Below are positions 51,534-61,207 of a DNA stretch of 64,000 bases, one piece after another. The stretch lies in the NCBI GenBank assembly GCA_900318815.1, contig ONMA01000001.1, positions 176,210 to 240,209 on the forward strand. Direction: 5' to 3'. Below the pieces are notes generated by a model. It ran no database searches. It was not told where the DNA came from and was given only the letters and a program-made list of their open reading frames with translations. A program made the position numbers and the translations under genes. Within the stretch, counting starts at the first letter, position 1. Each line of letters begins with the position of its first letter. The stretch comes from an uncultured Prevotellaceae bacterium (GTDB lineage: Bacteria > Bacteroidota > Bacteroidia > Bacteroidales > Bacteroidaceae).

Positions 51534-54107
51534 ATGAAAACCGAAAGACTGCTGAACCCTGAAGGGTTGCATGCAAAAAGATTTTGGATGCGAGGCCGGC
51601 ATTGGAAAATGTGGGTTGTCGCAATGGCGTTGGCTGGTGGCGGGCTGGCGAGTTCATGTTCGCAGTACGACTTGGATGAACGCACTCCTGATGGATGGGG
51701 TGAGAGCATCTACAGTTGGCTCGATGATCAAGGCAACTACACCACCACAGTGCAAATGATTAATGATCTTGGCTACAGTGAAGTGTTGTCCAAGACAGGT
51801 TCCAAAACACTGTTCGTAGCCGACGATGCTGCTTACGAGCGCTTCTTCCGCAACAATGCGTGGGGCGTGAGTAGCTACGGCCAGCTCAGTACTTCACAGA
51901 AGAAGCTGTTGCTCTTTGGCAGCATGATGGATAATTCCATGCAGATTAGTAGTCTGCCAAGCGTCGAAGGCAATCCGCCTCGTGAGGGTGAGGCCATGCG
52001 TCGCTATGCTTCCAGTACTCCGTATGATTCAGTGGCTGTGCTTTCTGCCAGCCAAATGCCCAACAACCCTTATTGGCGTCGTTATCGTGAGTCGGGCAAG
52101 CCTATGGTTTGCATGCTGGACAATTCCACTGTGCCTTTGGTGCAGTTCATTGAAAAGCAGTTGGTGAATAAGCGTATCACCAACGACGACTATGATTTCA
52201 TCTATAACATGACCACCCATCGTCAGCCTGGCGATGCCAGCATCAATGGCGTACAGGTCGAAGAACCGAATATCAAGTGTTCTAATGGATTCATCCACAA
52301 GATGGCCGACGTGGTTATGCCGTTGCCCAATATGGCCGAGCTGTTGCGTCGCAAGCCGAATGTGAGTCTGTTCAATGGTCTTTTAGAGCGCTATTGCGCC
52401 CCCTATCCACTGGATGAGGCTACGACAACGCAGTATAATTACCTGTATAACACCCAGGTTGATACGGTTTTCCAGAAGCGTTTCTTCTCCTTGAAGTCGC
52501 AGGATGGCGATGCAGTTGATCACACTCCCGATAATGCAGCCGTCAACGGACAGCTGAAGTTCGACCCCGAGTGGAATGCCTATTATGCAGGTCTGAACGA
52601 TCAGGGCGGCAACATTGTGATGCAGCGCGACATGGCCGTGATGATGGTGCCCAGCAACGAGGCTCTTGAGAAGTATTGGAACGAGGGAGCCGGCAAGGTG
52701 CTGCGCGACTACTATGGCTCCTGGGACAACGTGCCCGATGACGTGGTGGCCAAGTTGATTAACAACAACATGCTCAGCTCGTTTATCAGTTCTGTACCTT
52801 CGAAGTTCCAGAATATCCTGAACGATGCCAACGACCCTATGGGTGTGGAGAAGACTGCCATCGATTCTGTGTGGCTTGGCTGCAATGGTGCCGTCTATCT
52901 TACGAACACGGTCTATTCGCCCACGGCATACGTGAGTGTGTCGTTCCCCGCACTGATTAATGAGACCATGCGTATCATGTACTGGGGTATTGAGGAGTTG
53001 CAGTACAACGTCTATCTGAACTCGCTCAATTCCTACTATAGCTTCTTCATCCCTACCAATGAATCCCTGTTGCAATATGTTGATCCCTGTTCGTATGGCA
53101 AGGGACAGACGCAGCTGATGCGTTTCCACTATGATGCCTCGAAGGTGAAAAAGCAGGAGCGTGTCTGGGCCAGTATCTGGAACTATAACCCTGAGACGGG
53201 CGAGATTGGCGACAGCATTGATAAGGTGACTGACTATTATGTCATCAGGAACCGTCTGAAGGATATTCTCGACACGCATATCGTTATCGGCAATGTGGAA
53301 GATGGCCATACCTTCTACCGCACAAAGGGCGGCACCGAGATTCGTGTGCGCAATGCACAGGCTGGTGCTGGCGGCATGACAGTAGAGGGCAGCTATCAGA
53401 TGAACGAGGGCAAGCCCATCAACGTGTCCTACATCTACGACCAGACCGATGGCGGTAACGGTAAGAGCTATATATTGAGGTCTGAGCCTATCTTGGGAAC
53501 CCGTCAGACTGTGCGCGACGTGCTGGCCAGCCATGAAGAGTTTTCGAAGTTCCTGGAGCTGATGGATGGTAGCGGCCTCTTCGAGATGATTCACAACAAG
53601 CGCAATGCTACTGCCGGTCAGAACATCTCCACGTTCAATACCTACCATTACACGGTGTATGTTCCCTCCAACGAGAGCATCGAGGCTTTGCAGCGTGCAG
53701 GCAAACTGTCGTCGTGGGAGATTGTCGACCGCTTTGAAGAAGAAGGTAACCTGACGGCGAAGTCAAGAGACTCCCTGCAGATTATGAACTTCCTGAAATA
53801 TCACATACAGGATAATGCCCTCTACATTGGTGCTGAAGGCGAGAGTGGTGACTTCGAGACCGCCGTGGTCGACCCGAAGACCGAACGCTTCTATCGTGTC
53901 AATGCTGTGCTCGGAGCCGATGGCATCACGCTGCGCGACCATGCAGGCAACACCCGTAGGGTGGTTACCTCCGACGAACGCCTGTACAACCTCGTGGCCC
54001 GTGAGTTCCAGTACAATACGACCGATGCCATGCAGGCCACTCAGATAGAGACATCGTCATCGGCAGTGATACATCTTATTAATGAGCCATTGATGATTGA
54101 AAATTGA
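51534..54107 (+). CDS. Fasciclin-domain lipoprotein of a SusC/D locus
   Basis: The 857 residues have a long basic n-region and a lipobox at about GGLASSC (Cys42). Fasciclin-like regions are visible near the N-terminus (MINDLGYSEVLSKTGSKTLF, VADDAAYERFF) and around residues 640-760 (HEEFSKFLELMDGSGLFEMI, YTVYVPSNESIEALQRAGKL). Further segments such as MMVPSNEALEKYWNEGAGKV and FFIPTNESLLQYVDP indicate additional fasciclin copies, perhaps four in all. Fasciclin domains mediate adhesion or ligand binding. In Bacteroidales such lipoproteins accompany SusC/SusD pairs as surface proteins of unknown ligand. ATG 51534 is preferred over the in-frame start 63 bases earlier, which would lie in the promoter. 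Confidence 0.8.
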   Translation: MKTERLLNPEGLHAKRFWMRGRHWKMWVVAMALAGGGLASSCSQYDLDERTPDGWGESIYSWLDDQGNYTTTVQMINDLGYSEVLSKTGSKTLFVADDAAYERFFRNNAWGVSSYGQLSTSQKKLLLFGSMMDNSMQISSLPSVEGNPPREGEAMRRYASSTPYDSVAVLSASQMPNNPYWRRYRESGKPMVCMLDNSTVPLVQFIEKQLVNKRITNDDYDFIYNMTTHRQPGDASINGVQVEEPNIKCSNGFIHKMADVVMPLPNMAELLRRKPNVSLFNGLLERYCAPYPLDEATTTQYNYLYNTQVDTVFQKRFFSLKSQDGDAVDHTPDNAAVNGQLKFDPEWNAYYAGLNDQGGNIVMQRDMAVMMVPSNEALEKYWNEGAGKVLRDYYGSWDNVPDDVVAKLINNNMLSSFISSVPSKFQNILNDANDPMGVEKTAIDSVWLGCNGAVYLTNTVYSPTAYVSVSFPALINETMRIMYWGIEELQYNVYLNSLNSYYSFFIPTNESLLQYVDPCSYGKGQTQLMRFHYDASKVKKQERVWASIWNYNPETGEIGDSIDKVTDYYVIRNRLKDILDTHIVIGNVEDGHTFYRTKGGTEIRVRNAQAGAGGMTVEGSYQMNEGKPINVSYIYDQTDGGNGKSYILRSEPILGTRQTVRDVLASHEEFSKFLELMDGSGLFEMIHNKRNATAGQNISTFNTYHYTVYVPSNESIEALQRAGKLSSWEIVDRFEEEGNLTAKSRDSLQIMNFLKYHIQDNALYIGAEGESGDFETAVVDPKTERFYRVNAVLGADGITLRDHAGNTRRVVTSDERLYNLVAREFQYNTTDAMQATQIETSSSAVIHLINEPLMIEN

Positions 54108-54134
54108 TAATTGAGCATTGAAAACTGAAGATTT

Positions 54135-57100
54135 ATGAATACCAAGACAAGCAAAAGACTCTTGATAGGTTTATCATTTATCATTTGTCATACATCATTA
54201 AGCTATGCGCAGAAGGCTGGCGATATTATCAGCGGAACGGTGACCGACGCTTTCGGCCCCGTGATGATGGCCAATGTCGTGGAGCTTGATGCTTCCAATC
54301 GTATTGTGGCCTCGGCTGTGACCGACATGAGCGGAAACTTCTCGTTCCGCCTGAAGAATCCAAAGGATAAGCTGCGCATCACATACGTGGGTTATAAGAC
54401 GGTGACCCTGCCTTTCAACAAGACGAAGTTCACGGTGCAAATGCAGGATGCCACCCAGATTAAGGAGGTGACTGTTACCTCCAAGAAACGTTCTGCCGGT
54501 TCAGGCCTCTCTATTCCTGTCGACGAGATCTCCACTGCTCAGCAAAGCATCAACATGTCTGAGTTCGCTGGTCTCTCTATGACCACCGTCGACGAGGCCC
54601 TGCAAGGACGTATTGCCGGACTTGACATTGTGGCCAACTCGGGTAACTTAGGTAGTGGCACGTCTATGCGCCTGCGCGGTGTGTCGAGTATCAATGGCAG
54701 CAGCGAGCCGCTCATTGTTGTCGATGGCAACGTCTGGGAAACCAACGCCAACGACTTTGACTTCTCCTCGGCCAATGAAGAGAAATTCGCAGAGCTGCTC
54801 AATGTGAACCCCGAGGATATTGAGAGCATCTCGGTGTTGAAAGATGCCGCTGCTACGGCCATCTGGGGTTCACAGGGTTCGAACGGTGTTATCGAGATCA
54901 AGACCAAGCGCGGCGCACGCGGTAAGACGAGCGTCAACTACAGCTTCCGTCTGACGGGTACTTATCAGCCGGAAGGCTACAAGATGCTGAATGGTGACGA
55001 GTACACCATGTTGCTGAAGGAGGAATACTTCAATCCTACGATGAGCGATGTGGCCAGCGATATTCCAGAACTGAGCTATAATCCCAGTTTCCCGGAGTAT
55101 GAGATGTACAACAACAACACCGACTGGCTGAAGGAAGTCAAGAAGACCGGCTGGCGTCAGAACCATTATCTGGCTCTGAGTGGTGGTGGTGAGAAGGCCC
55201 ACTTCCGCGTGGGTGCAGGCTACGACCATGAGACCGGTTCTATCATTCAGCAGCAGCTCGATCGCTTCACGTCGCGTGTCAACCTGGACTATTTCGTTTC
55301 CGACCGTATTAAGATTGAGACGAATATTGCCCTGACCTACACGAAGAACAAGAAGAACAACGGCGACCTGCTCGCTATCGCCTACGTGCGCATGCCTAAC
55401 CTTTCTATATATGAACAGGACAAGGAAGGTAACGACCAGGGTGATTTCTATTCTATGTTGCCAACCGTGAGCAGCCAGCTGCGCGATCAGCTCAAGTACA
55501 AGAACCCCGTCGCCCTGGCAAAGGAGGCTAAGAACAACGACACCAGTTACAACATCACGCCGGAGTTCAAGCTGCGCTATAACCTGCTGGGACTTGATGA
55601 GGAGCATACACGTCTGAACTATGAGGGCAAGGTGGTCTTTAACATCTTTAACCAGTATGGCTATCAATTCATGCCGCTCTCGCTGAGTTCCATAGGTTGG
55701 TACGACACGCAGAACAAGCAGAGCAACCGCACGACATCAAGTTCATCGAAGAGCTTAGGTGTGACCACTACCCATACGCTGACCTTCACGCCTGCCTTCC
55801 GCAACAAAGACCACTCGCTTACGATGATGCTGCGCGGTCAGCTCACCAGTGGTACTTCGTCGTCGCAGACCACCACCACATGGGGCCTGCCTTCGGGAAC
55901 CATCCAGAGCACCGCTGCCGAGGGTATCATTGATGGCATGGGTACTGGTAGCGGCCAGTGGCGAAGCATCTACTTCACTTACTCTACCCACTATGCCTAT
56001 AAGGGACGCTATATGGCCGACTTCTCCGTGCGTCGTGACGGTTCTACCAAGTTCGGTAGCGACCAGCGCTGGGGTAACTTCCCTGCTTTGTCATTGCGCT
56101 GGAACGTCAGCAAGGAGCCTTGGTTCAAGGAAGGGCTGCCTTTCGTTTCCATGCTTTCTATCCGTCCAGGTTGGGGTATCGTAGGCCGTCAGCCGGGTGC
56201 CGAGGGTCTCTACTTCAGTAAGTACCGCAATGGTTCTGGCTATCTGGGGCAGGGTAGTGTGTATCCGCAGAACATCCAGCTGAAGAACCTGAAATGGGAA
56301 CAGAAGGAAACTTATAACATTGGTGCTGACTTCGGCTTCTTTGACGAGCGCATCACGGGTAATGTCGAGTTCTACTGGCAGTACACCACCGACCTGCTGA
56401 TGGCAAGACGTGGTATTCCGACTTCATCGGGCTATTCTACCTTGGATTATCAGAACGTGGGTGACATGAAGAACGTTGGCTGGGAGTTCAACCTCAATGG
56501 TAATCGCATCATCAAGTTAGGTAAGTTCAGCTTCGACTTCAATACGACCTTTGCCAACAACAAGAACCAGATTACGGCAATGGACGAGACCTGTCTGGCT
56601 TCTCTCAACAATGAGTTCAACCGTTCGAATGGTTCTTATCTGACTCGCGTTGAGCTGAACACGGCCTTGGGTAGCATTTACGGCTTCCGTTACAAGGGTG
56701 TCTATCAGTACAGCGACTACTCGGCCGAGGAGGTGAAGGGCGTCAGTGGCCCGAATGCACCTGTTGCCCGTGACAAGGACGGTGTGGTGATTCTCGATGA
56801 GAACCAGATGACCAAGCCTGTGCTGTTCTGCGCCGGTTCCGTGAACTATGAGTTCCGTGGTGGTGACGCTATCTACGAGGATATCAACCATGACGGACAA
56901 ATCAACGAACTTGACATTGTCTACCTGGGCTCCTCACTGCCTAAGTTCACTGGCGGTTTCGGCTTCAAGCTGAACTTCGGTCGTCTGACATGGAACAACC
57001 AGTTTAACTTCCGTTATGGCAACAAGATTATCAACCAGGCACGTATGGAAGTGGAGAAGATGTACGACAACAACAACCAGAGCCGTGCCGTGAACTGGCG

Positions 57101-57428
57101 TTGGCGTGTTGAGGGCGACATCACCGAGATTCCGCGTGCCCTGCGTCAGACGGGTTATAACTATCTGGGTTCTGACCGTTTTGTTGAAGATGGCTCATTC
57201 ATTCGCCTGAACTACACGCAGTTGAGCTATTCGCTCGACCCGAAAATCATTAAGAAGTGGGGATTGAGACAGCTTAGCCTCTATGTCTCGGCCAATAACC
57301 TGTTCTGTCTGACCAAGTATTCGGGTGCTGACCCGGAAGTTGGCTATGGCACACTGGGTATTGTGACCGATGGTGCCAAGACTCCGCGTGCCAAGTCGTT
57401 CACGGGTGGCGTCACCATTCAGTTCTAA
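54135..57428 (+). CDS. SusC/RagA-family TonB-dependent outer-membrane transporter
   Basis: The 1097 residues begin with a signal peptide ending near SLSYAQ, followed by a carboxypeptidase-regulatory-like domain (GDIISGTVTDAFGPVMMANV), the plug domain with VDEALQGRIAGLDIVANSG, SMRLRGVSSINGSSEPLIVV and VLKDAAATAIWGSQGSNGVI, and a long barrel ending in the outer-membrane signal GGVTIQF. These are standard SusC features: TonB-driven uptake of a substrate delivered by the SusD partner that follows 30 bases downstream. The substrate is unknown. The accompanying fasciclin proteins rather than glycoside hydrolases make a polysaccharide substrate uncertain. Confidence 0.94.
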   Translation: MNTKTSKRLLIGLSFIICHTSLSYAQKAGDIISGTVTDAFGPVMMANVVELDASNRIVASAVTDMSGNFSFRLKNPKDKLRITYVGYKTVTLPFNKTKFTVQMQDATQIKEVTVTSKKRSAGSGLSIPVDEISTAQQSINMSEFAGLSMTTVDEALQGRIAGLDIVANSGNLGSGTSMRLRGVSSINGSSEPLIVVDGNVWETNANDFDFSSANEEKFAELLNVNPEDIESISVLKDAAATAIWGSQGSNGVIEIKTKRGARGKTSVNYSFRLTGTYQPEGYKMLNGDEYTMLLKEEYFNPTMSDVASDIPELSYNPSFPEYEMYNNNTDWLKEVKKTGWRQNHYLALSGGGEKAHFRVGAGYDHETGSIIQQQLDRFTSRVNLDYFVSDRIKIETNIALTYTKNKKNNGDLLAIAYVRMPNLSIYEQDKEGNDQGDFYSMLPTVSSQLRDQLKYKNPVALAKEAKNNDTSYNITPEFKLRYNLLGLDEEHTRLNYEGKVVFNIFNQYGYQFMPLSLSSIGWYDTQNKQSNRTTSSSSKSLGVTTTHTLTFTPAFRNKDHSLTMMLRGQLTSGTSSSQTTTTWGLPSGTIQSTAAEGIIDGMGTGSGQWRSIYFTYSTHYAYKGRYMADFSVRRDGSTKFGSDQRWGNFPALSLRWNVSKEPWFKEGLPFVSMLSIRPGWGIVGRQPGAEGLYFSKYRNGSGYLGQGSVYPQNIQLKNLKWEQKETYNIGADFGFFDERITGNVEFYWQYTTDLLMARRGIPTSSGYSTLDYQNVGDMKNVGWEFNLNGNRIIKLGKFSFDFNTTFANNKNQITAMDETCLASLNNEFNRSNGSYLTRVELNTALGSIYGFRYKGVYQYSDYSAEEVKGVSGPNAPVARDKDGVVILDENQMTKPVLFCAGSVNYEFRGGDAIYEDINHDGQINELDIVYLGSSLPKFTGGFGFKLNFGRLTWNNQFNFRYGNKIINQARMEVEKMYDNNNQSRAVNWRWRVEGDITEIPRALRQTGYNYLGSDRFVEDGSFIRLNYTQLSYSLDPKIIKKWGLRQLSLYVSANNLFCLTKYSGADPEVGYGTLGIVTDGAKTPRAKSFTGGVTIQF

Positions 57429-57458
57429 TGAATCATTAATCACTGAAAATAGACTATT

Positions 57459-59162
57459 ATGATTACCAGAAATATCAAGAATATAATCCTCCCGTTGGCA
57501 GTAGGCTGTGGCTTGGCCACCGCCACCACCAGCTGTTCCGACTTCCTGGACATTCTGCCTATGAACGACGTGGTGCTGGAGAACTACTGGACGGAGAAGG
57601 CCGACGTCACCAGTGTGATGAACAGCTGCTACGAGACGCTTGAACACAGCGATGCGCTGGTACGCTTTTGTGTATGGGGTGAGTTGCGCAGTGACGACAT
57701 TCGTTTAGGAGCCAACGTTCCCAACGAGATCAATGAGATTCTGAAGGAGAACCTGCTACCTTCAAATCCCTTCTGCAACTGGTCCAAGTTCTATGAGTGC
57801 ATCAACCGCTGCAACATCGTTTGCCATTATGCGCCCATCGTGCAGTCTATCGACCCGAACTATACCGAGGACGAGATGCTGGCTAATGTGGCCGAGGCCA
57901 CCACGCTGCGCTCCTTGTGCTACTTCTACCTGATACGTACTTTCCGCGATGTGCCTTACACGACCGAACCCAGCATTGACGACACGCAGAACTATATCCT
58001 GCCTGCCACTCCTTTTGATGCTGTGGTCGACTCGTTGATTACCAGTCTGGAGCAAGTCAAGGGTAACGCCGTCCGTCGCTACTTTACTGACGAGAGTGCC
58101 AGTGCCTATCAGAACTCATGCAAGATTACCCGTTGGGCCGTCTACGCCCTGCTGGCCGACCTGTATCTGTGGAAGGGCGACTGGGACAATGCCATCCGTT
58201 ATTGTGACCTTGTTATTGACTACAAGCGCCAGCAGTATAAGGAAATGCTGGAGCGTGAAGGAAGTGTGAACAATATCGCCCTTGTCGACAGCATTCCTAT
58301 GCTTCTGACAAAGCCTGTGGGCAGTACCGTCTGTGGAAGTGCATATACCAGCATCTTCGGTGATGGCAATAGCTTTGAAAGTATTTTTGAACTCTATTTT
58401 GCCGCCAACCAAAGCCAACAGAACGTGCTGGTCAACTCCTATTATAGCTACAATGGCAATATTATGGGTCGTCTCAGTGCTCCTGACTTCCTGTTCAAGG
58501 AAGTGTCACAGGGCAACAATTCCATTTTCAAACGTACCGACGGTCGTGCATACGAGGCTGTGGAAATGACCAATTCGAGTTACGCCATTTCCAAGTATGC
58601 GTTTACAAGAGTCTCATACTCCACCCAGAACGTTACTTCCGATAAGGACTTGCATCTTTCTACCTCGCGTCGCAGCGGCGGTACGGCCAACTGGATTTTC
58701 TATCGTCTTAGCGATATGATTCTCATCAAGGCTGAGGCCCTGATTGAACGTAACTTGGAAGGCGACTTTGAGAAGGCTTTCGCCTTGATTGACATCGTCA
58801 ACAAGCGTTCCAACGATGCTGTTCCCGGTGGTCTGCATACGAGTACGCTGAAGTTCTCCGACTACGCCGACTCGAAGGCTGCTATGGAAGACCTTGTCAT
58901 GGAAGAGCGTCAGCGTGAGTTTGTCTTTGAGGGCAAACGCTGGTTCGACCTGGTTCGCCTGGCTCGTCGCGATGGAATCAACGACCGTCTGGTCTCGCTG
59001 GTTTCGCGTAAGTATATAGAAAACGTGAATGCCCTCAAGATTAAGCTGGCCGATCCTAATATTATCTACTTCCCCTACGCCAAGAGTGAGCTGAAGGTTA
59101 ATCCGCTGCTCAAGCAGAATCCTGCCTATACAAGTGGCGAAGAATCGGAGCTGACCAAGTGA
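57459..59162 (+). CDS. SusD/RagB-family nutrient-binding lipoprotein
   Basis: The 567 residues have a lipobox TTSC (Cys26), followed directly by DFLDILPMNDV, as in most SusD proteins. The TPR-like helical core contains EATTLRSLCYFYLIRTFRDV and WAVYALLADLYLWKGDWDNA. The C-terminal SusD part has LSDMILIKAEALIERNLEGD and MEERQREFVFEGKRWFDLVR. It forms a lid on the SusC transporter and binds its substrate outside the cell. It follows the SusC gene closely and belongs to the same transcript. Confidence 0.94.
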   Translation: MITRNIKNIILPLAVGCGLATATTSCSDFLDILPMNDVVLENYWTEKADVTSVMNSCYETLEHSDALVRFCVWGELRSDDIRLGANVPNEINEILKENLLPSNPFCNWSKFYECINRCNIVCHYAPIVQSIDPNYTEDEMLANVAEATTLRSLCYFYLIRTFRDVPYTTEPSIDDTQNYILPATPFDAVVDSLITSLEQVKGNAVRRYFTDESASAYQNSCKITRWAVYALLADLYLWKGDWDNAIRYCDLVIDYKRQQYKEMLEREGSVNNIALVDSIPMLLTKPVGSTVCGSAYTSIFGDGNSFESIFELYFAANQSQQNVLVNSYYSYNGNIMGRLSAPDFLFKEVSQGNNSIFKRTDGRAYEAVEMTNSSYAISKYAFTRVSYSTQNVTSDKDLHLSTSRRSGGTANWIFYRLSDMILIKAEALIERNLEGDFEKAFALIDIVNKRSNDAVPGGLHTSTLKFSDYADSKAAMEDLVMEERQREFVFEGKRWFDLVRLARRDGINDRLVSLVSRKYIENVNALKIKLADPNIIYFPYAKSELKVNPLLKQNPAYTSGEESELTK

Positions 59163-59200
59163 TTCATTATTGATGTTCTTAAAATTCACAATTGAAAATT

Positions 59201-61168
59201 ATGATTACCAAAAGCATAAAAACATACATCCTCACCTTCTGCGTAGGCTGCGGTTTCGCCGCAGTCCTGGCCGCCTGCGTCGACAACGACGATGACGTGC
59301 CCATGAACTACTATAGCTCAACCAAGATGACGGCTGCTGAATTTCTTGAGGATCGTCCTGAGATGTTCAGCGAGTTCATTGGCATATTGAAGCGCACGCC
59401 TTACTTCTCCATGCTCTCGACCTACGGTACATACAATACTGCGGGACTGCTGAAGTACACGCTCTTTGCTCCCACCAACGAGGGTATAGACCGCTACCTG
59501 AAGAGCATGGGCTATAGTAGCATCGACCAGATACCTGTCGCTACCTGCGATACCTTGGCCCGTACTCATATCATTAAGAAGGGTGCCTTCTTTACGACCG
59601 ACTTGTCAGAGGGCGCATTGCCCGAGTTGAACATGGCCGACTCGTATATCGTGTTGTCGTCAGACTCGGACGTGACCAACGAGAACAAGCTCATCTATTA
59701 TATTAATAAGAACTCGCGCGTGGTAGAGTATAATGACTCTGTCACCAATGGCGTGGTTCATGTGCTGAACAATGTCATCTCGTCAAGCAGTCTGTTGCTG
59801 GCCGACAAGATTGCTGAAGATCCGACGCTGACGCTCTTCAACGAGGCATTGCACCTGACTGGCATGGCCGACTCTCTGGTGAAATACATCGACGAGACCT
59901 ACTCTTGCGGCGATGATTCGGTGCATACGGGTGTCATGGTGCGCTGTACATCAGGTTCTGCCCTTTACACCCGTTCTTTTTGGCCAGAGAAGCGTTACTT
60001 CAAATACACCGCCTTTGTTGAGCCGGATTCGGTCTATCGCGTTCATGGCATCAACAATATTGACGACCTGAAGGCCTACGCCAAGCGCATCTATGATGAG
60101 ACCTTCCCGGAGGATGCTGGTCTCTATGATGAAGACTTCAGGCACCGCAAGAACCCGCTCAACCGCTTCGTCAGCTACCATCTCCTGCCCCGTATCGGTC
60201 AGTATAACAGCTGGGTGGTGTCAGGCGACTTGCGCGAGCACTGCTGGTACACTTCACTGAGTGATCCCGAAGAGTTCTATGAGACGATGTGCCCGGGCAC
60301 TATCATGCGTTTTGCCGGTCCTTCGGCAGGTCTGTTCATCAATCGCAAAGGCTTGCAGAACAAGTTCTCTGTGCGTGGTGTCAAGGTTCTTTCGCCGTCA
60401 GAGTCTGGCTCCATCGACCAGAATGCGCTGAATGGCGTCTATCATTATCTGGACGACATCCTGGCTTATACCACCGAGGTACGCGACAAAGTGCTTAACT
60501 GCCGTATTCGCGTTGACGCTACGGTGCTTAGCCCTGACTTCATGAACTGTAATGGTCGTGGCCGTTATGGCGAGGACATCCTGACGGGCTTCAAGAATCA
60601 GTATATTACTGACTGGAAGGTGAGCGATGAGACCTACGTTGGCGTTCACTCCGACGTGGGCTACTGGAACTCGTATCAGGCTAATGCCGTTTGTATCAGT
60701 GGTGTGTTCGACGTGGCCTTCAAGTTGCTGCCCGTTCCGTCGGGCACCTACGAGATTCGTCTGGGCTATACCGTAGGCGAAGAGCGTGGTGTGGTGCAGG
60801 TTTACCTGAACAACGAGCCTTGCGGCATTCCCGTTGACCTTCGCGTCTACGGCCCCGACCCTGTAATCGGCTGGGTGGAAGATACCGACGATGCAGAGGA
60901 GAACATTGCCAACGACAAGGCTATGCATAACCGTGGCTACATGAAAGGCATGGACAGCTACCGTCCTTGGGATGCTGATAACCCCTTGCGCAGCAACAAC
61001 TGGAACCTTCGCCGCGTGCTGGCCACGAAGTACCTGGATTCCAATCAGACCTACTATCTGCGCTTCCGTCAGGTACTCGACGATCCCGATCGCTACTGGT
61101 CGTTCGACTACATTGAGCTTTGTCCCAAGAGTGTCTATGGCAGTCCAGAGGGCGAGGATACGCACTAA
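59201..61168 (+). CDS. Fasciclin-domain lipoprotein 2
   Basis: The 655 residues have a lipobox LAAC (Cys26). The N-terminal fasciclin region reads FIGILKRTPYFSMLSTYG, YTLFAPTNEGIDRYLKSMGY and GVVHVLNNVISSSS, and a second fasciclin-like part lies at about 200-430. The C-terminal third (about 440-650) is beta-rich, with GTYEIRLGYTVGEERGVVQV and YYLRFRQVLDDPDRYWSFDY, reminiscent of a ligand-binding jelly-roll domain. Its first 26 residues are nearly identical, at DNA level too, to those of the next gene. ATG 59201 is used rather than the TTG nine bases upstream. Confidence 0.82.
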   Translation: MITKSIKTYILTFCVGCGFAAVLAACVDNDDDVPMNYYSSTKMTAAEFLEDRPEMFSEFIGILKRTPYFSMLSTYGTYNTAGLLKYTLFAPTNEGIDRYLKSMGYSSIDQIPVATCDTLARTHIIKKGAFFTTDLSEGALPELNMADSYIVLSSDSDVTNENKLIYYINKNSRVVEYNDSVTNGVVHVLNNVISSSSLLLADKIAEDPTLTLFNEALHLTGMADSLVKYIDETYSCGDDSVHTGVMVRCTSGSALYTRSFWPEKRYFKYTAFVEPDSVYRVHGINNIDDLKAYAKRIYDETFPEDAGLYDEDFRHRKNPLNRFVSYHLLPRIGQYNSWVVSGDLREHCWYTSLSDPEEFYETMCPGTIMRFAGPSAGLFINRKGLQNKFSVRGVKVLSPSESGSIDQNALNGVYHYLDDILAYTTEVRDKVLNCRIRVDATVLSPDFMNCNGRGRYGEDILTGFKNQYITDWKVSDETYVGVHSDVGYWNSYQANAVCISGVFDVAFKLLPVPSGTYEIRLGYTVGEERGVVQVYLNNEPCGIPVDLRVYGPDPVIGWVEDTDDAEENIANDKAMHNRGYMKGMDSYRPWDADNPLRSNNWNLRRVLATKYLDSNQTYYLRFRQVLDDPDRYWSFDYIELCPKSVYGSPEGEDTH

Positions 61169-61207
61169 GATTGTTAATTGAAAATTGAAGACTGAAAAAA
61201 AATTATT